From Geomonas paludis (GTDB lineage: Bacteria; Desulfobacterota; Desulfuromonadia; Geobacterales; Geobacteraceae), in the NCBI RefSeq assembly GCF_014193585.1, contig NZ_BLXY01000001.1, forward strand, positions 726,033-790,032: a DNA stretch of 64,000 nt, written 5' to 3'. Under the pieces are notes generated by a model. The model saw only the letters and a list, made by a program, of their open reading frames with translations, was not told the DNA's origin and did no database searches. Made by a program: the position numbers and the translations under genes. Below are positions 17,096 to 25,187 of this stretch, piece after piece (position 1 is the stretch's first letter; each line of letters starts with the position of its first letter).

Positions 17096-17274
17096 GGCTG
17101 GTCCCCCTTGCTGGTCGCCACCGGTAAAGTGGAGAAGACTTGCAAAATTTAGCAAAGATCGGTGTCTTGCCAAGATAAAAAGAAGTTTCTTATTGTTGCT
17201 AATTAAGATGTCATGATATGCTGCGCCTGCGTGGAAATCCCTAATAGGTTTTAGTAATCCGAAAAGGAGCTGTT

Positions 17275-18711
17275 ATGAAGTATGATGAAATTAACTTTGG
17301 AAAGGCCACTGGTGAACAGGAAGGGGCACATATTCCTGAATTGTTGAGGATGGGCTTTATAGATAAGGGAAATGTCCTTAAAAAACTAAGGGATGAGGAT
17401 AGATTTCTTGTCCTTGGGTATAAAGGGTCAGGGAAATCGACTATTGCGGAAAAAATTAGACTGGAGTCTTTTCCAGAAGATCAGACCTCAAAATACATAG
17501 CAAAAATACAACATCTTGGGGATTTTCCATTTAAAAGCTTCGCAAAGATATTCAGTGGCCAAGCAGAACCAGAAGCCAAATATCCTTCGACTTGGTCATA
17601 TCTAATTAATCTATTAATCATCGGATCATTGGTTAAAGATGCAGCATTTTATTATAGTGAAAACAACGGCTTTCGAGAAAAAGTAGAAAGGTTACAACAA
17701 TTAGGGCTATTGCCAACTGAAGATTTGAAACAACTTGTAGTGAAGTCTTCAAAGAGTTCTTTTAAAGTCCAATTACCAAAAGTAATTGAGTACATGAGAG
17801 AAGATAAAACCGAAATAAAAGATAATGACCTCTTATTCCTTCATATAATTGAATCGCTCAATGATATGATTAAAGGGTTTATTGCAACAAAAAAACATTT
17901 AATAGTCCTAGATGGGCTGGATGACGTACTTACAACGAGGGAATTGCAGTACACGTCGCTTTCAGCTTTGGTATATGAAGTAAATAAAATCAATTATGCA
18001 TTTGCTAGAGATAGAACAAATGTCAAGATTATAGTGCTATGCAGATCAGAGTTGTATGAAAGGTTGCCAGGTCCGAATAAAAACAAAATTAAACAAGACT
18101 CAGCGATTGTTTTAGATTGGTATCATGACCCCCGAGACCCAGAGAACTCGATGCTTGTCAGGTTGGCAAACCTTAGAGCAGGTATAGCAGTTAAAGGTGA
18201 GATCGATATCTTCTCAACATACTTCCCAAACACTTTTAACGAAAAAGTCATTGCACATTTTTTGTTAGACAATACCAGGCACACGCCAAGAGATTTTTTA
18301 CAGTTACTCGCAAACCTCCAGCCTTTTTATCAAGGAAATAAGTTTAGTAGAAGTAATATTTTGAGTGGCCTAAGGCACTACTCCTTGGAGTATTTTATGC
18401 CGGAAATCAAAGACGAAGTGGTTGGTTATGTAGAGTTTGAAAAGTTTGAGCAGTTTGTATCACTGCTAAATATAGCAAAGTTAAGGGAGTTTAAACTAGA
18501 TCTTTTAGATAGAATATCAAAAGAAAACTCAATTTTAGATCTCACGACTATAGTAGAGATATTAGAGGCTTTGTACGACTGTAGTGCAATCGGATGCAAA
18601 TGGCAAAATGACAGGTATGAGTTTAAATTCAGAAACAGAAATTCTTCTTTTAATAAAGAAGTGACTATTGTCCTTCACCATGGGCTGTGGAAATCACTTA
18701 ATCTTGTGTAG
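17275..18711 (+). CDS. P-loop ATPase of KAP/Sll1717-like type, first gene of a putative defence module
   Basis: A 478-residue ATPase of the STAND/KAP kind. An N-terminal INFGKATGEQEG signature (residues 6-17) precedes Walker A GYKGSGKS (48-55). Walker B is LIVLDGLDD (209-217), with a sensor-like IIVLCRSE including R257. The C-terminal half is helical, with possible winged-helix character. The start layout resembles the family I recall as Sll1717 P-loop ATPases, often found among accessory genes. The gene is AT-rich with different codon use from the chromosome, has its own promoter region after the divergent relaxase, and leads a same-strand set of four genes. I infer an infection- or stress-sensing NTPase; its target is unknown. 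Confidence 0.75.
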   Translation: MKYDEINFGKATGEQEGAHIPELLRMGFIDKGNVLKKLRDEDRFLVLGYKGSGKSTIAEKIRLESFPEDQTSKYIAKIQHLGDFPFKSFAKIFSGQAEPEAKYPSTWSYLINLLIIGSLVKDAAFYYSENNGFREKVERLQQLGLLPTEDLKQLVVKSSKSSFKVQLPKVIEYMREDKTEIKDNDLLFLHIIESLNDMIKGFIATKKHLIVLDGLDDVLTTRELQYTSLSALVYEVNKINYAFARDRTNVKIIVLCRSELYERLPGPNKNKIKQDSAIVLDWYHDPRDPENSMLVRLANLRAGIAVKGEIDIFSTYFPNTFNEKVIAHFLLDNTRHTPRDFLQLLANLQPFYQGNKFSRSNILSGLRHYSLEYFMPEIKDEVVGYVEFEKFEQFVSLLNIAKLREFKLDLLDRISKENSILDLTTIVEILEALYDCSAIGCKWQNDRYEFKFRNRNSSFNKEVTIVLHHGLWKSLNLV

Positions 18712-18792
18712 TGGTTGAGGCTAACCCAAGGTAGGTAAGCCTACCTGGCGCTTCAGGGAGGAGTTGAGATACTTTGAGCTATGGAGCCACCG

Positions 18793-19482
18793 ATGAATGC
18801 ATCTGACCTTTTTGGCTTTTACGAGAAACTCTACTTCCATGAAATTGAAATGAGAGAAAAGCTGAATTCAAGGATTCAGGTCCCCTTAGCTATTTTGATG
18901 TCTGTTGTAGGTTTTTTGGCATTTATGTTCAGGAACTTTATAAATTCTGGCGACAAAGTATGTCTGGGCTTTTTTGTTTTTCTTTACATTCTGAGCGCAA
19001 TAACAATTATGACTGGTTTAGTGTACTTGATCCGCTCATATTATGGGTACGAGTATTCCTTTTTGCCATCGGCTGCAGAGACTGAGAAATACAGGTTGTT
19101 ACTGATAGAAACCTATAAGGAGTTCTCTGATAGTGATAATTTAGTAGAAAGATATTTTACGGAATATCTGCAAAAATATTACATCGAATGTTCAACAAAC
19201 AACACCGAAAATAACGACAGAAGGGGCTTATTTTTGCACTTTACTAATAAGTTCATTGTTCTAAGTTGTGTGTTTGCTTTTTTGTCATTTGTTCCATTCC
19301 ATTTGGGGCAAATGGATAAAGAGCACAAGGATAAAACAACTATAGTAAGGATAAGTGGGCCTATCGAGCTAAAAGGAAACCTTATGCCAAAAAATCAGGA
19401 CACTGCGCCACCACCTCCACAACCGCCACCCAAGCGAATAATAAAAGAAGGCGTGAAAATCAACCAACCTGTGAAACCTTAA
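18793..19482 (+). CDS. Three-helix membrane protein with proline-rich C-terminal tail
   Basis: A 229-residue protein of no family I recognise. Two helices lie near the N-terminus (about residues 28-46 and 56-80), then a soluble charged segment of about 75 residues, a third helix (about 154-174, ending VPFHLG), and a tail ending in APPPPQPPPKR and NQPVKP. The tail lies across the membrane from the middle segment. ATG 18793 is chosen because GGAG is six bases upstream; ATG 18781 adds four residues but has a poor site. It follows the ATPase gene by 81 bases that include a 7-base hairpin (18729-18746). Context suggests a membrane effector or anchor. The tail resembles the next, free peptide. Confidence 0.7.
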   Translation: MNASDLFGFYEKLYFHEIEMREKLNSRIQVPLAILMSVVGFLAFMFRNFINSGDKVCLGFFVFLYILSAITIMTGLVYLIRSYYGYEYSFLPSAAETEKYRLLLIETYKEFSDSDNLVERYFTEYLQKYYIECSTNNTENNDRRGLFLHFTNKFIVLSCVFAFLSFVPFHLGQMDKEHKDKTTIVRISGPIELKGNLMPKNQDTAPPPPQPPPKRIIKEGVKINQPVKP

Positions 19483-19511
19483 CAAACAACAAAGTCATTA
19501 AAGGAGGAGTG

Positions 19512-19622
19512 ATGAGTAACGATCCGCCCCCACCGCCACAACCACCACCAATAAGAAATGTTAGGTCGCCGTTTGGGATCAGTGTGCCACAACCTACACC
19601 TAAACCACCCGTGAAAAAGTGA
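19512..19622 (+). CDS. 36-residue proline-rich peptide resembling the tail of the preceding membrane protein
   Basis: A very small gene starting MSNDPPPPPQPPPIRN and ending PQPTPKPPVKK. It has an excellent ribosome site (AAAGGAGGAGTG) directly before its ATG and lies 29 bases after the membrane protein stop. PPPPQPPP recurs in the tail of that membrane protein (PPPPQPPPKR), and both end in a similar P-V-K end. It may be a soluble competitor or partner for whatever binds the proline tail, or a remnant of tandem duplication of the gene's 3' end. A hairpin with a T-rich tail follows. Translation is supported only by the start site and the sequence likeness. Confidence 0.6.
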   Translation: MSNDPPPPPQPPPIRNVRSPFGISVPQPTPKPPVKK

Positions 19623-19630
19623 ACTTGAAC

Positions 19631-19660
19631 TCAGGCCTGTGTTGCCACAAGCAGGCCTGA
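19631..19660 (+). terminator. Hairpin terminator or attenuator inside the ATPase-HEPN gene set
   Basis: A perfect 9-base stem, tcaggcctg (19631-19639) with caggcctga (19652-19660), is followed by tctctttgatgttttt. It sits between the proline-rich peptide and the HEPN-like gene, so it could lower expression of the latter relative to the upstream genes. Confidence 0.65.
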
Positions 19661-19696
19661 TCTCTTTGATGTTTTTAGTCATAAGAGGTTCTAGCT

Positions 19697-20593
19697 ATGG
19701 TAAAAAAATACACATATCCGATACTTTTAAGAAACGAAAATCTCGAACCTTATAAACTGACAGAATGTATTGATATCAGAAAAATAACTCAGGCGGAGAG
19801 AGAAACGTTTTTTGGACTAAAAAATGTGAAATATGCATTTGATACACAGATTGCACATGTGACTATTTATTCAAAGTCACATTCTGACACAAGCAAAGGA
19901 ATGTATCCAAATGAGGCTTTGTTTAATCGCGGCTTGTTTGACGGGAGTAGCGATATGCAGGCCTCTAACTATGTTGTACATGTGGAGACGGAAGCGCAAG
20001 ATCACGACCAAATTGTACAGATGCTCAATCTCGCGTTGAAGATTTTCTGCCCAACCTCCTCGGGTTGTTATGCTGGGTTTTCCGATACATATATCAAGTT
20101 TACGCTGAACTACCCACTCCAGGGCCCTTTTAACTATATTTATTTTGAACAAAAACACTTTCCTGAAATTCAACAGCTATATTTTGAAATCCAAAATATG
20201 TGGGGAAATGGGAGGTTTTCACTAGTGGCAAGTCTTTATGATAGGGCCTTGCAAGGTGGAAAAGTACCCTTGGATGTTAGGTTTCTCTTGCTAACAATTG
20301 CTTTAGAATCACTGTACCTACCTGGCGTCAATATAGAACTACAATTTAGGCTCTGTTTGAGGGTTGCTAAAACTCTAAATGAGACTGGTTATGGAGAGAA
20401 GGATACCGTTTTTAAAGAAGTGAAACAGATATATGCGGCTAGATCCAAGCTAGTACATGAAGGTTGTACTAAAGCCATAAGCAAAGAGATGTTTTGCACC
20501 TTAACAAACTTAGTTAGGGTATCTTTGCGTACATTTTTACAAAATCCAGGTGCCTATACGGAAAATTCTTTTTGTTCTATAGAGCTTAGTTAG
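19697..20593 (+). CDS. HEPN-like protein (Apea-type), putative RNase effector
   Basis: A 298-residue protein. The N-terminal half (about 1-165) is beta-rich and unassigned. The C-terminal half is helical: LDVRFLLLTIALESLYLPG, then ELQFRLCLRVAKTL, then VKQIYAARSKLVHEG. R249-SKLV-H254 fits the RX4-6H motif of HEPN nucleases, and the surrounding pattern matches HEPN domains in Apea-type proteins. HEPN proteins of this kind often cleave RNA and act as toxins or defence effectors. It is the last gene of the AT-rich block that begins with the ATPase, behind a hairpin. Enzyme activity is inferred from the motif only. Confidence 0.7.
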   Translation: MVKKYTYPILLRNENLEPYKLTECIDIRKITQAERETFFGLKNVKYAFDTQIAHVTIYSKSHSDTSKGMYPNEALFNRGLFDGSSDMQASNYVVHVETEAQDHDQIVQMLNLALKIFCPTSSGCYAGFSDTYIKFTLNYPLQGPFNYIYFEQKHFPEIQQLYFEIQNMWGNGRFSLVASLYDRALQGGKVPLDVRFLLLTIALESLYLPGVNIELQFRLCLRVAKTLNETGYGEKDTVFKEVKQIYAARSKLVHEGCTKAISKEMFCTLTNLVRVSLRTFLQNPGAYTENSFCSIELS

Positions 20594-20682
20594 AAGTATT
20601 GTTACTGACATACTTTAACTCGCAGCGCTACGCCGTCTGTGCACGCACAGCCCTGTGCGATATTCGCCTTTACATGCTCTTC

Positions 20683-21945
20683 TCAATGCAACCGAAGCAC
20701 TTTAGCTGCCCCCTCCTTCATGAGCCTTTCGAGTTCGCTGGCAATGGTCTGAAGGGGCCTGCGCAAATCCTCAACGTCAGTCGCATCGTAGTGCCTTCCC
20801 GAGACAGTGCTGTCCACGTGGTTGGTAAGCCGGTCGGCGTCCTCGAAGATCTTCAGCCGCCGGGCCGTGGTTATGAAGGTTCGGCGCAGGCCGTGCACGG
20901 TGATGTTCAACCCTGTGTTGAGTTTAAGCGCGGTAGCCATGAGCCTCACGTGCCCGGTCTTGTTGGTGCTGTAGCGAACGGTCTTCACCGCCGGGAATAC
21001 GAACGGACATCCCTCCTCGCGCTGCGCGAGCCGCCGCTCCAAGATCTCCAGCGACTGGCGGCAGAGCGGGGCGTAGAGCGGCCTGCGGTTCTTGGTGTCG
21101 GGGATGGTCAGGGTCAGCCGGTCCAGGTTGACGTACTCCCAGCGCAGGGTGGCAGCTTCCTGGCTTCTCAGGCCCTGGTAGAGGCAGAACAGGTAGCAGT
21201 CCCGGATGTTCTCGTTGAACTTCTGGAGCCCCTGGTAGAAGACCTGGAATTCCTTCCCCTCCAGCCGCTCGGTCCTCGTCTGGATCTTCTTCATGTGCTT
21301 GCCGAAACGCAGCACGGCCAGCGGATTCGTGGCGACCACACCCGGGTATTTCACCCGAGCATAATTGATGATCGCCGCAAGCATGACGAATGCGTTTCTG
21401 GCGCCGTAGGGGCCGTGCCCTATTTCGGCCTGCCGGTAACGGTCGATGACCACCTCCGGTGTCAGTTTCCCGATCTCGGTTAGGGGGAGGGAGAGCCAGG
21501 TTTCGAAGTGGCGGGTGACGATGTTGGTGTACCCCCTGACGGTTGATGGTTTGTAGCTGTTCCCTTCCGCAGTCTTCTTCTCCAGAAAGTACGCCTCCAG
21601 CATCTGCGCCAGGGTGACGTCAGCCCCGTGCATCCTGGTCTGCCCCCGCTTGATCTCGAGGCGCAGTCCGGGGACAAACCCCTTGTCGCGGTCGTCATAC
21701 CCCTGGATCTCCTTGCGCGCCTGTTCCAGTGTGATCTCTCCGAACCGACCCAGCGTCTTGCGCACGCTGCGGTATCCGGTCTTCGAGGCAGCATCGCGGA
21801 TGTCGACCTTCACGAAGAAGGTCTTGGACGAGTTGCCCACCCTCAACCCCAGGCCGCGTGTCTCGGTGTCGAAATAATCCACCCGCTCCCCGGGAGGGGC
21901 TGCCAGCTTTTCCAGCGCCGACTTGGTAAACTTGATCTTTGGCAT
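20683..21945 (-). CDS. Tyrosine recombinase (phage-type integrase with DUF4102 arm domain)
   Basis: A 420-residue integrase that should insert and excise the island. The N-terminal DUF4102-type domain (PKIKFTKSALEKL, FDTETRGLGLRV and RKTLGRFGEITLEQAR, residues 1-85) is followed by a core-binding domain (about 110-210) and the catalytic domain. Active-site residues seen are R260 (GLRSQEA), H351 and R354 (HGLRRT) and Y386 (GRHYDATD). ATG 21945 is chosen because GGTGGTG precedes it; ATG 21957 is the alternative. It faces inward from the right end, about 200 bases from the core site. The 21-base arm-like repeat lies upstream of its start. Confidence 0.93.
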   Translation of the reverse strand: MPKIKFTKSALEKLAAPPGERVDYFDTETRGLGLRVGNSSKTFFVKVDIRDAASKTGYRSVRKTLGRFGEITLEQARKEIQGYDDRDKGFVPGLRLEIKRGQTRMHGADVTLAQMLEAYFLEKKTAEGNSYKPSTVRGYTNIVTRHFETWLSLPLTEIGKLTPEVVIDRYRQAEIGHGPYGARNAFVMLAAIINYARVKYPGVVATNPLAVLRFGKHMKKIQTRTERLEGKEFQVFYQGLQKFNENIRDCYLFCLYQGLRSQEAATLRWEYVNLDRLTLTIPDTKNRRPLYAPLCRQSLEILERRLAQREEGCPFVFPAVKTVRYSTNKTGHVRLMATALKLNTGLNITVHGLRRTFITTARRLKIFEDADRLTNHVDSTVSGRHYDATDVEDLRRPLQTIASELERLMKEGAAKVLRLH

Positions 21946-21998
21946 TGGCACCACCATTAGAATATTTTTATCGTACCCAGGTCCAGAAAGAGGGGGGC

Positions 21999-22019
21999 TG
22001 GGTACGATATGGGTACGAA
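21999..22019 (+). promoter_or_regulatory. 21-base element copy, right: probable integrase arm site
   Basis: This stretch is identical to 6949-6969 and in the same orientation. With the inverted cgtaccca at 21972-21979, it places several ggtacg units within 50 bases upstream of the integrase gene. It could serve both as an arm site and as an autoregulatory operator. Confidence 0.6.
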
Positions 22020-22024
22020 GATCA

Positions 22025-22066
22025 GTAAAAAACCCGCTCAATCTGGCTTACAGATTAGCGGGTCTT
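22025..22066 (-). terminator. Terminator on the minus strand between the sigma-54 regulator and the integrase
   Basis: The arms acccgct and agcgggt, with an inner aatctg/cagatt pairing, enclose a 5-base loop. On the minus strand the stem is followed by six Ts (ggg then tttttt). It would stop read-through from the sigma-54 regulator into the integrase gene. It lies on the element side of the crossover, so it was brought in by the island. Confidence 0.7.
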
Positions 22067-22139
22067 TATGGCGGTGTCAACGTGTAAGTAATTGTTTTTT
22101 ATTGATAAATATCCTTGTTTGACACTCCTTCAAAAGGGG

Positions 22140-24926
22140 TCAAATCTTCACGGTTTTGTAAAGGAAGTTCTTAAACCGAAAGAACCGCTTCCTCTCTTCT
22201 TCGTCCTCCTGCGGGGAGCCGGTGACGGCTTTCAGGTGCCGGGCGACTTCGGGCATGCTCTTGCCGGCAACACTCCGGCTTCTCTCCACGACCAGCCGCA
22301 CCACGTCCTTGGATATCCTGCTCTGCGAGTAGGGCTCGTACACGGCCTCCCAGAAGTCTTTCCCTGCCTCGATGTCGCTCAGGATGTCGCTGGCCACTTC
22401 CTCGGCCAGCAACTCGAACGCCGGGACCACCTGCTCGCGCGATCCGTCCCTGATGGCCTTCCTGATGTCCTCTCCCGTCACCATCTTGCCGGTCCTGAAG
22501 AACAGGGCGCGCAAGAGGATACTCCTCAGCTCTCGGATGTTCCCCTTGTAGTTATGGCCCACCAGCGCCTCCTTGGCATCCTTGGAAAGGCTCGGCTCGT
22601 CGTCGCGCCCGGCCTCCTCGGTGCTTCTGTAGGTCCGGTAGAGCTTGCCCAGGAAGTGGGTGGAGAGGTCGGGGATGTCTTCGCGCCGTTCGTTCAGGGA
22701 CGGCACCACGACGGAGAGCTCGGTGAGGCGGTGGTACAGGTCCTCACGGAAATTGCCGAGCGCGATTTCCTTCCTCAAATCTTTGTTGGTGGCGGCTACC
22801 AAGAGGACGCGGCTGATCCGCTCCCGGTTCTCACCGAGGCGCACGAAACCTCCGTTGTCCAGAAAGCGCAGCAGCTGTACCTGGGTCTTGGGGTCGGCGT
22901 CGCCGATTTCGTCCAGGAAGACGATGCCGCCGGAGGCCTCTTCCAATATCCCTTTCCTGTCGCTGTAGGCACCGGTAAAGGCTCCCTTGATGTGCCCGAA
23001 GAGTTCGGAGTAGGTGAGATCCCCGCTGTAGGCGGCGATGTTGGTCTTCTTGACCGGCAGTTCGCCGTCAGGGTTGATCTGCTGCCGGTACAGCTCGTTG
23101 AGCTTGTTGTACAGGTTGTTGAAGAAGAACTCCTTCCCCGCGCCGGTGGGACCGAGCACCAGGATGGAGGGGAGGCCGATGGTGGCTTCCTGCAACACGT
23201 GCCGGCTCCAGAGGGCGATGCGGTTGGACAGGGGCTGCGACACGGTGTTGATGAAGGCGACGATCTCCTGGGCCTTGCGGCTGTTGCCGATGATGTTGCC
23301 CAGGCGATACGAGGACACCTTGGGGTCCTTGTAAGCGATGTCGCTTTGCAGCTTGTTCACCTCGGACTGCAGCCGCTCGATGCGCTGGATGTCGGATATG
23401 TGCCGCGAGGTGAGGCGGTCGATGATCTGCAGAATGCGCTTGTGCTCTTCGGTGAAGTACCCCTCCTGCAGCGAGTTGAGGCAGATGACAGCGATCACCT
23501 CGTCGTCGCTGATCACCGGCACCGCCATCTCGCTCTTGATCAGCTCGTTCATGGGGCGGTGGAACCCCTCGTGCTGCGTGGGATCCGCAACCTGCCCGAT
23601 GATCTTCGGTTCTTTGGTCCAGGCTACGTAGCCGGTGAGACTGCGCTCCTGCGCCGGAAGATCGCTGCCGCCGATCTTGAAGGGAGGGATTTTCTTTTTC
23701 AGCCATTCCTTGTTCTTGGCGCCGACGATGGTCCCTTCCTCGTTCTCGACCACCAGGTACTTCTCACCCTCGCGCTCCTGCACGATGGCGATGCTGCCGG
23801 TATCCGCGCCGATCAACTCGGTGGCCTTGGAGAGCACCTTGGTCAGGAAGGGATGCAGCCCCTCGTTGCGTTCCTGCAGCAGGTCGGAGATCTCGGAGAG
23901 GACCTTGATCTCGAGGTGCTCGCCACCGACCTCGTTGATGACCCGCTCCACCATCTCGGCGTGGGTCTGCAGCAGGCCTTCCTCGAATTCGGAGAAGCTG
24001 GCCAGCTGACGGGTGAAGTAGTTGATCAGGCAGATGAGCCGCCGCGTGCCGGGCTCGATGCGAGGCACCATGTAGAGCGTCCTCAGCCCCATCTCCTCGG
24101 TGAGCGCACGGCGCTGGATGGTCTGATCCTGGAGGTCGGCGATGAAGAGCGGCTGCAGGAGTTGGTCGTCGGTTACCACCCCGGCCTCGTTGACGTAGCG
24201 CGACACGAGCGAGGTGCCGTGTTTCAGGTCGATGCTGCCGACGTTGTCGTAGCGAGTCTTGAGGTCCGCGTCCTCGGCGTGGCTTGCCAGCACTTCCATG
24301 CCGCCGCGAGCCGGCACCAGCACCGAGGCGAGGGTGAGCCCATCGATCAGGTTAACAGCCGAGCGCACCATGAAGCCCGCTGCCTCCCTTCTCTTGTAGA
24401 CCTCGACCCGGCGCGCCAGCAGCAACTGCTGGTGGTACTTGCGGGCGTGGTCCACCCGCTCGCCGGCCCTGGCCAGGAACGGCACCAGCATCTCGATCCG
24501 GTCCCGGGACAGGAGTTCGCCGTCCACGCAGACCACGCCGATCGACTTGCCGTCGTTGGTTATGGGGAGCATGGTGGTGCCGTCGATGTTGAAGCGCCGG
24601 GAAAAGTCCTGGTCCAGTGGAAGCCCGCTCTCGGCCGGGAGCAGGAACTGGGACGGCATCTGGGTGACGAAGGTATTGGAGACGCCGGCCTCGGCGGAGA
24701 TGATGGGGAAGGTTGCCTCGCGGATTTCGGCGGCGAAGCTGCCGCAGGCGAAGGCGCAGGAGAGCGCGCCGCGGGTCAGGTCTTCGAGGTAGATGCGCAC
24801 CCGTTCCTGGTCCGAGACCAGTCGCGCCCCTTCGCCGACCAGGTGCAGCATTTCATCGAGGTTCTCTTTGCCGAAGGAGGCGATGCGGTCGCCTAAGGTC
24901 TTAAGTTGCAGCTCTGTCGCGGACAT
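22140..24926 (-). CDS. GAF-rich sigma-54-dependent transcriptional activator
   Basis: A protein of about 928 residues. Three GAF-like sensor modules occupy roughly 1-170, 180-350 and 360-520. A sigma-54 activator AAA+ domain (about 565-790) follows, with Walker A GPTGAGKE (about 592-599), the sigma-54 contact loop GAFTGA (648-653) and a VFLDEIG Walker B. The end is a helical segment (SKDVVRLVVERS, then SMPEVARHLKAVTG) that may be a divergent DNA-binding domain. The ATG at 24926 follows AGGGGAG. It is downstream of the lineage-specific protein and the MBL hydrolase on the same strand, but 260 bases of repeats intervene. Its last codons are the integration target of the island. Confidence 0.9.
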   Translation of the reverse strand: MSATELQLKTLGDRIASFGKENLDEMLHLVGEGARLVSDQERVRIYLEDLTRGALSCAFACGSFAAEIREATFPIISAEAGVSNTFVTQMPSQFLLPAESGLPLDQDFSRRFNIDGTTMLPITNDGKSIGVVCVDGELLSRDRIEMLVPFLARAGERVDHARKYHQQLLLARRVEVYKRREAAGFMVRSAVNLIDGLTLASVLVPARGGMEVLASHAEDADLKTRYDNVGSIDLKHGTSLVSRYVNEAGVVTDDQLLQPLFIADLQDQTIQRRALTEEMGLRTLYMVPRIEPGTRRLICLINYFTRQLASFSEFEEGLLQTHAEMVERVINEVGGEHLEIKVLSEISDLLQERNEGLHPFLTKVLSKATELIGADTGSIAIVQEREGEKYLVVENEEGTIVGAKNKEWLKKKIPPFKIGGSDLPAQERSLTGYVAWTKEPKIIGQVADPTQHEGFHRPMNELIKSEMAVPVISDDEVIAVICLNSLQEGYFTEEHKRILQIIDRLTSRHISDIQRIERLQSEVNKLQSDIAYKDPKVSSYRLGNIIGNSRKAQEIVAFINTVSQPLSNRIALWSRHVLQEATIGLPSILVLGPTGAGKEFFFNNLYNKLNELYRQQINPDGELPVKKTNIAAYSGDLTYSELFGHIKGAFTGAYSDRKGILEEASGGIVFLDEIGDADPKTQVQLLRFLDNGGFVRLGENRERISRVLLVAATNKDLRKEIALGNFREDLYHRLTELSVVVPSLNERREDIPDLSTHFLGKLYRTYRSTEEAGRDDEPSLSKDAKEALVGHNYKGNIRELRSILLRALFFRTGKMVTGEDIRKAIRDGSREQVVPAFELLAEEVASDILSDIEAGKDFWEAVYEPYSQSRISKDVVRLVVERSRSVAGKSMPEVARHLKAVTGSPQEDEEERKRFFRFKNFLYKTVKI
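22142..22169 (-). other. Right attachment site: element-supplied 3' end of the sigma-54 regulator gene
   Basis: The last codons of the regulator gene (encoding NFLYKTVKI and TGA) match the remnant at 6884-6911, with 14 identical bases at 22156-22169. Bases to the left of the core, including the stop codon, differ slightly and belong to the island; bases to the right are native gene. Integration therefore kept the gene intact while changing its last residue from Val to Ile and its stop from TAG to TGA. Confidence 0.85.
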
Positions 24927-24992
24927 GTGCTCCCCTGAGTAGAAAAAATACACACTGTGCGACAGTAGTGGAAATGGCGGCGGGTGTCAAGG

Positions 24993-25157
24993 AGTGATGG
25001 GAGTGATGGGAGTGATGGGAGTGATGGGAGTGATGGGAGTTGATGGGAGTTGATGGGAGTTGGTGGCGCCGCAGCAGCCGGTGGCAGGGCTGGTGGCAGG
25101 CGGTGACAGGGCTGGTGGCAGGCGGTGACAGGGCGTGACAGGGCGTGACAGGGCGTG
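24993..25157. repeat. Short tandem repeats between the sigma-54 regulator and its upstream gene
   Basis: Five copies of the 9-mer agtgatggg (24993-25037) are followed by two copies of the 10-mer agttgatggg (25038-25057). A second set then runs from about 25079 to 25157, built from ggcaggcggtgacagggctg and gacagggcgt units. On the minus strand the first set could encode repeating Ser-Leu-Pro, but no start or ribosome site supports a gene. Slippage-prone and likely variable between strains. Confidence 0.75.
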
Positions 25158-25159
25158 TA

Positions 25160-25181
25160 GGGGCGAATAATCATTCGCCCC
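25160..25181. repeat. Small palindrome of the ggggcgaat/attcgcccc type
   Basis: The arms ggggcgaat and attcgcccc form a 9-base stem with a 4-base loop, just after the end of the upstream gene (stop at 25188). On the plus strand a T-run follows, but the flanking genes run on the minus strand. It is more likely a dispersed palindrome that also caps the transcript 3' end. Confidence 0.5.
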
Positions 25182-25187
25182 CGCTTT

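Noticed and set aside
22092-24896. Open frame of 934 codons opposite the sigma-54 regulator
   Set aside because: Composition typical of an antisense shadow; the minus-strand frame has Walker and GAFTGA motifs.
24893-25174. Minus-strand frame with repeated Ser-Leu-Pro
   Set aside because: It is only the translation of tandem repeats, has no ribosome site and overlaps the start of the regulator gene.
25160-25181. Rho-independent terminator for the upstream minus-strand gene
   Set aside because: The T-run lies on the plus-strand side only, so a classical minus-strand terminator is not supported; it is listed as a palindromic repeat.
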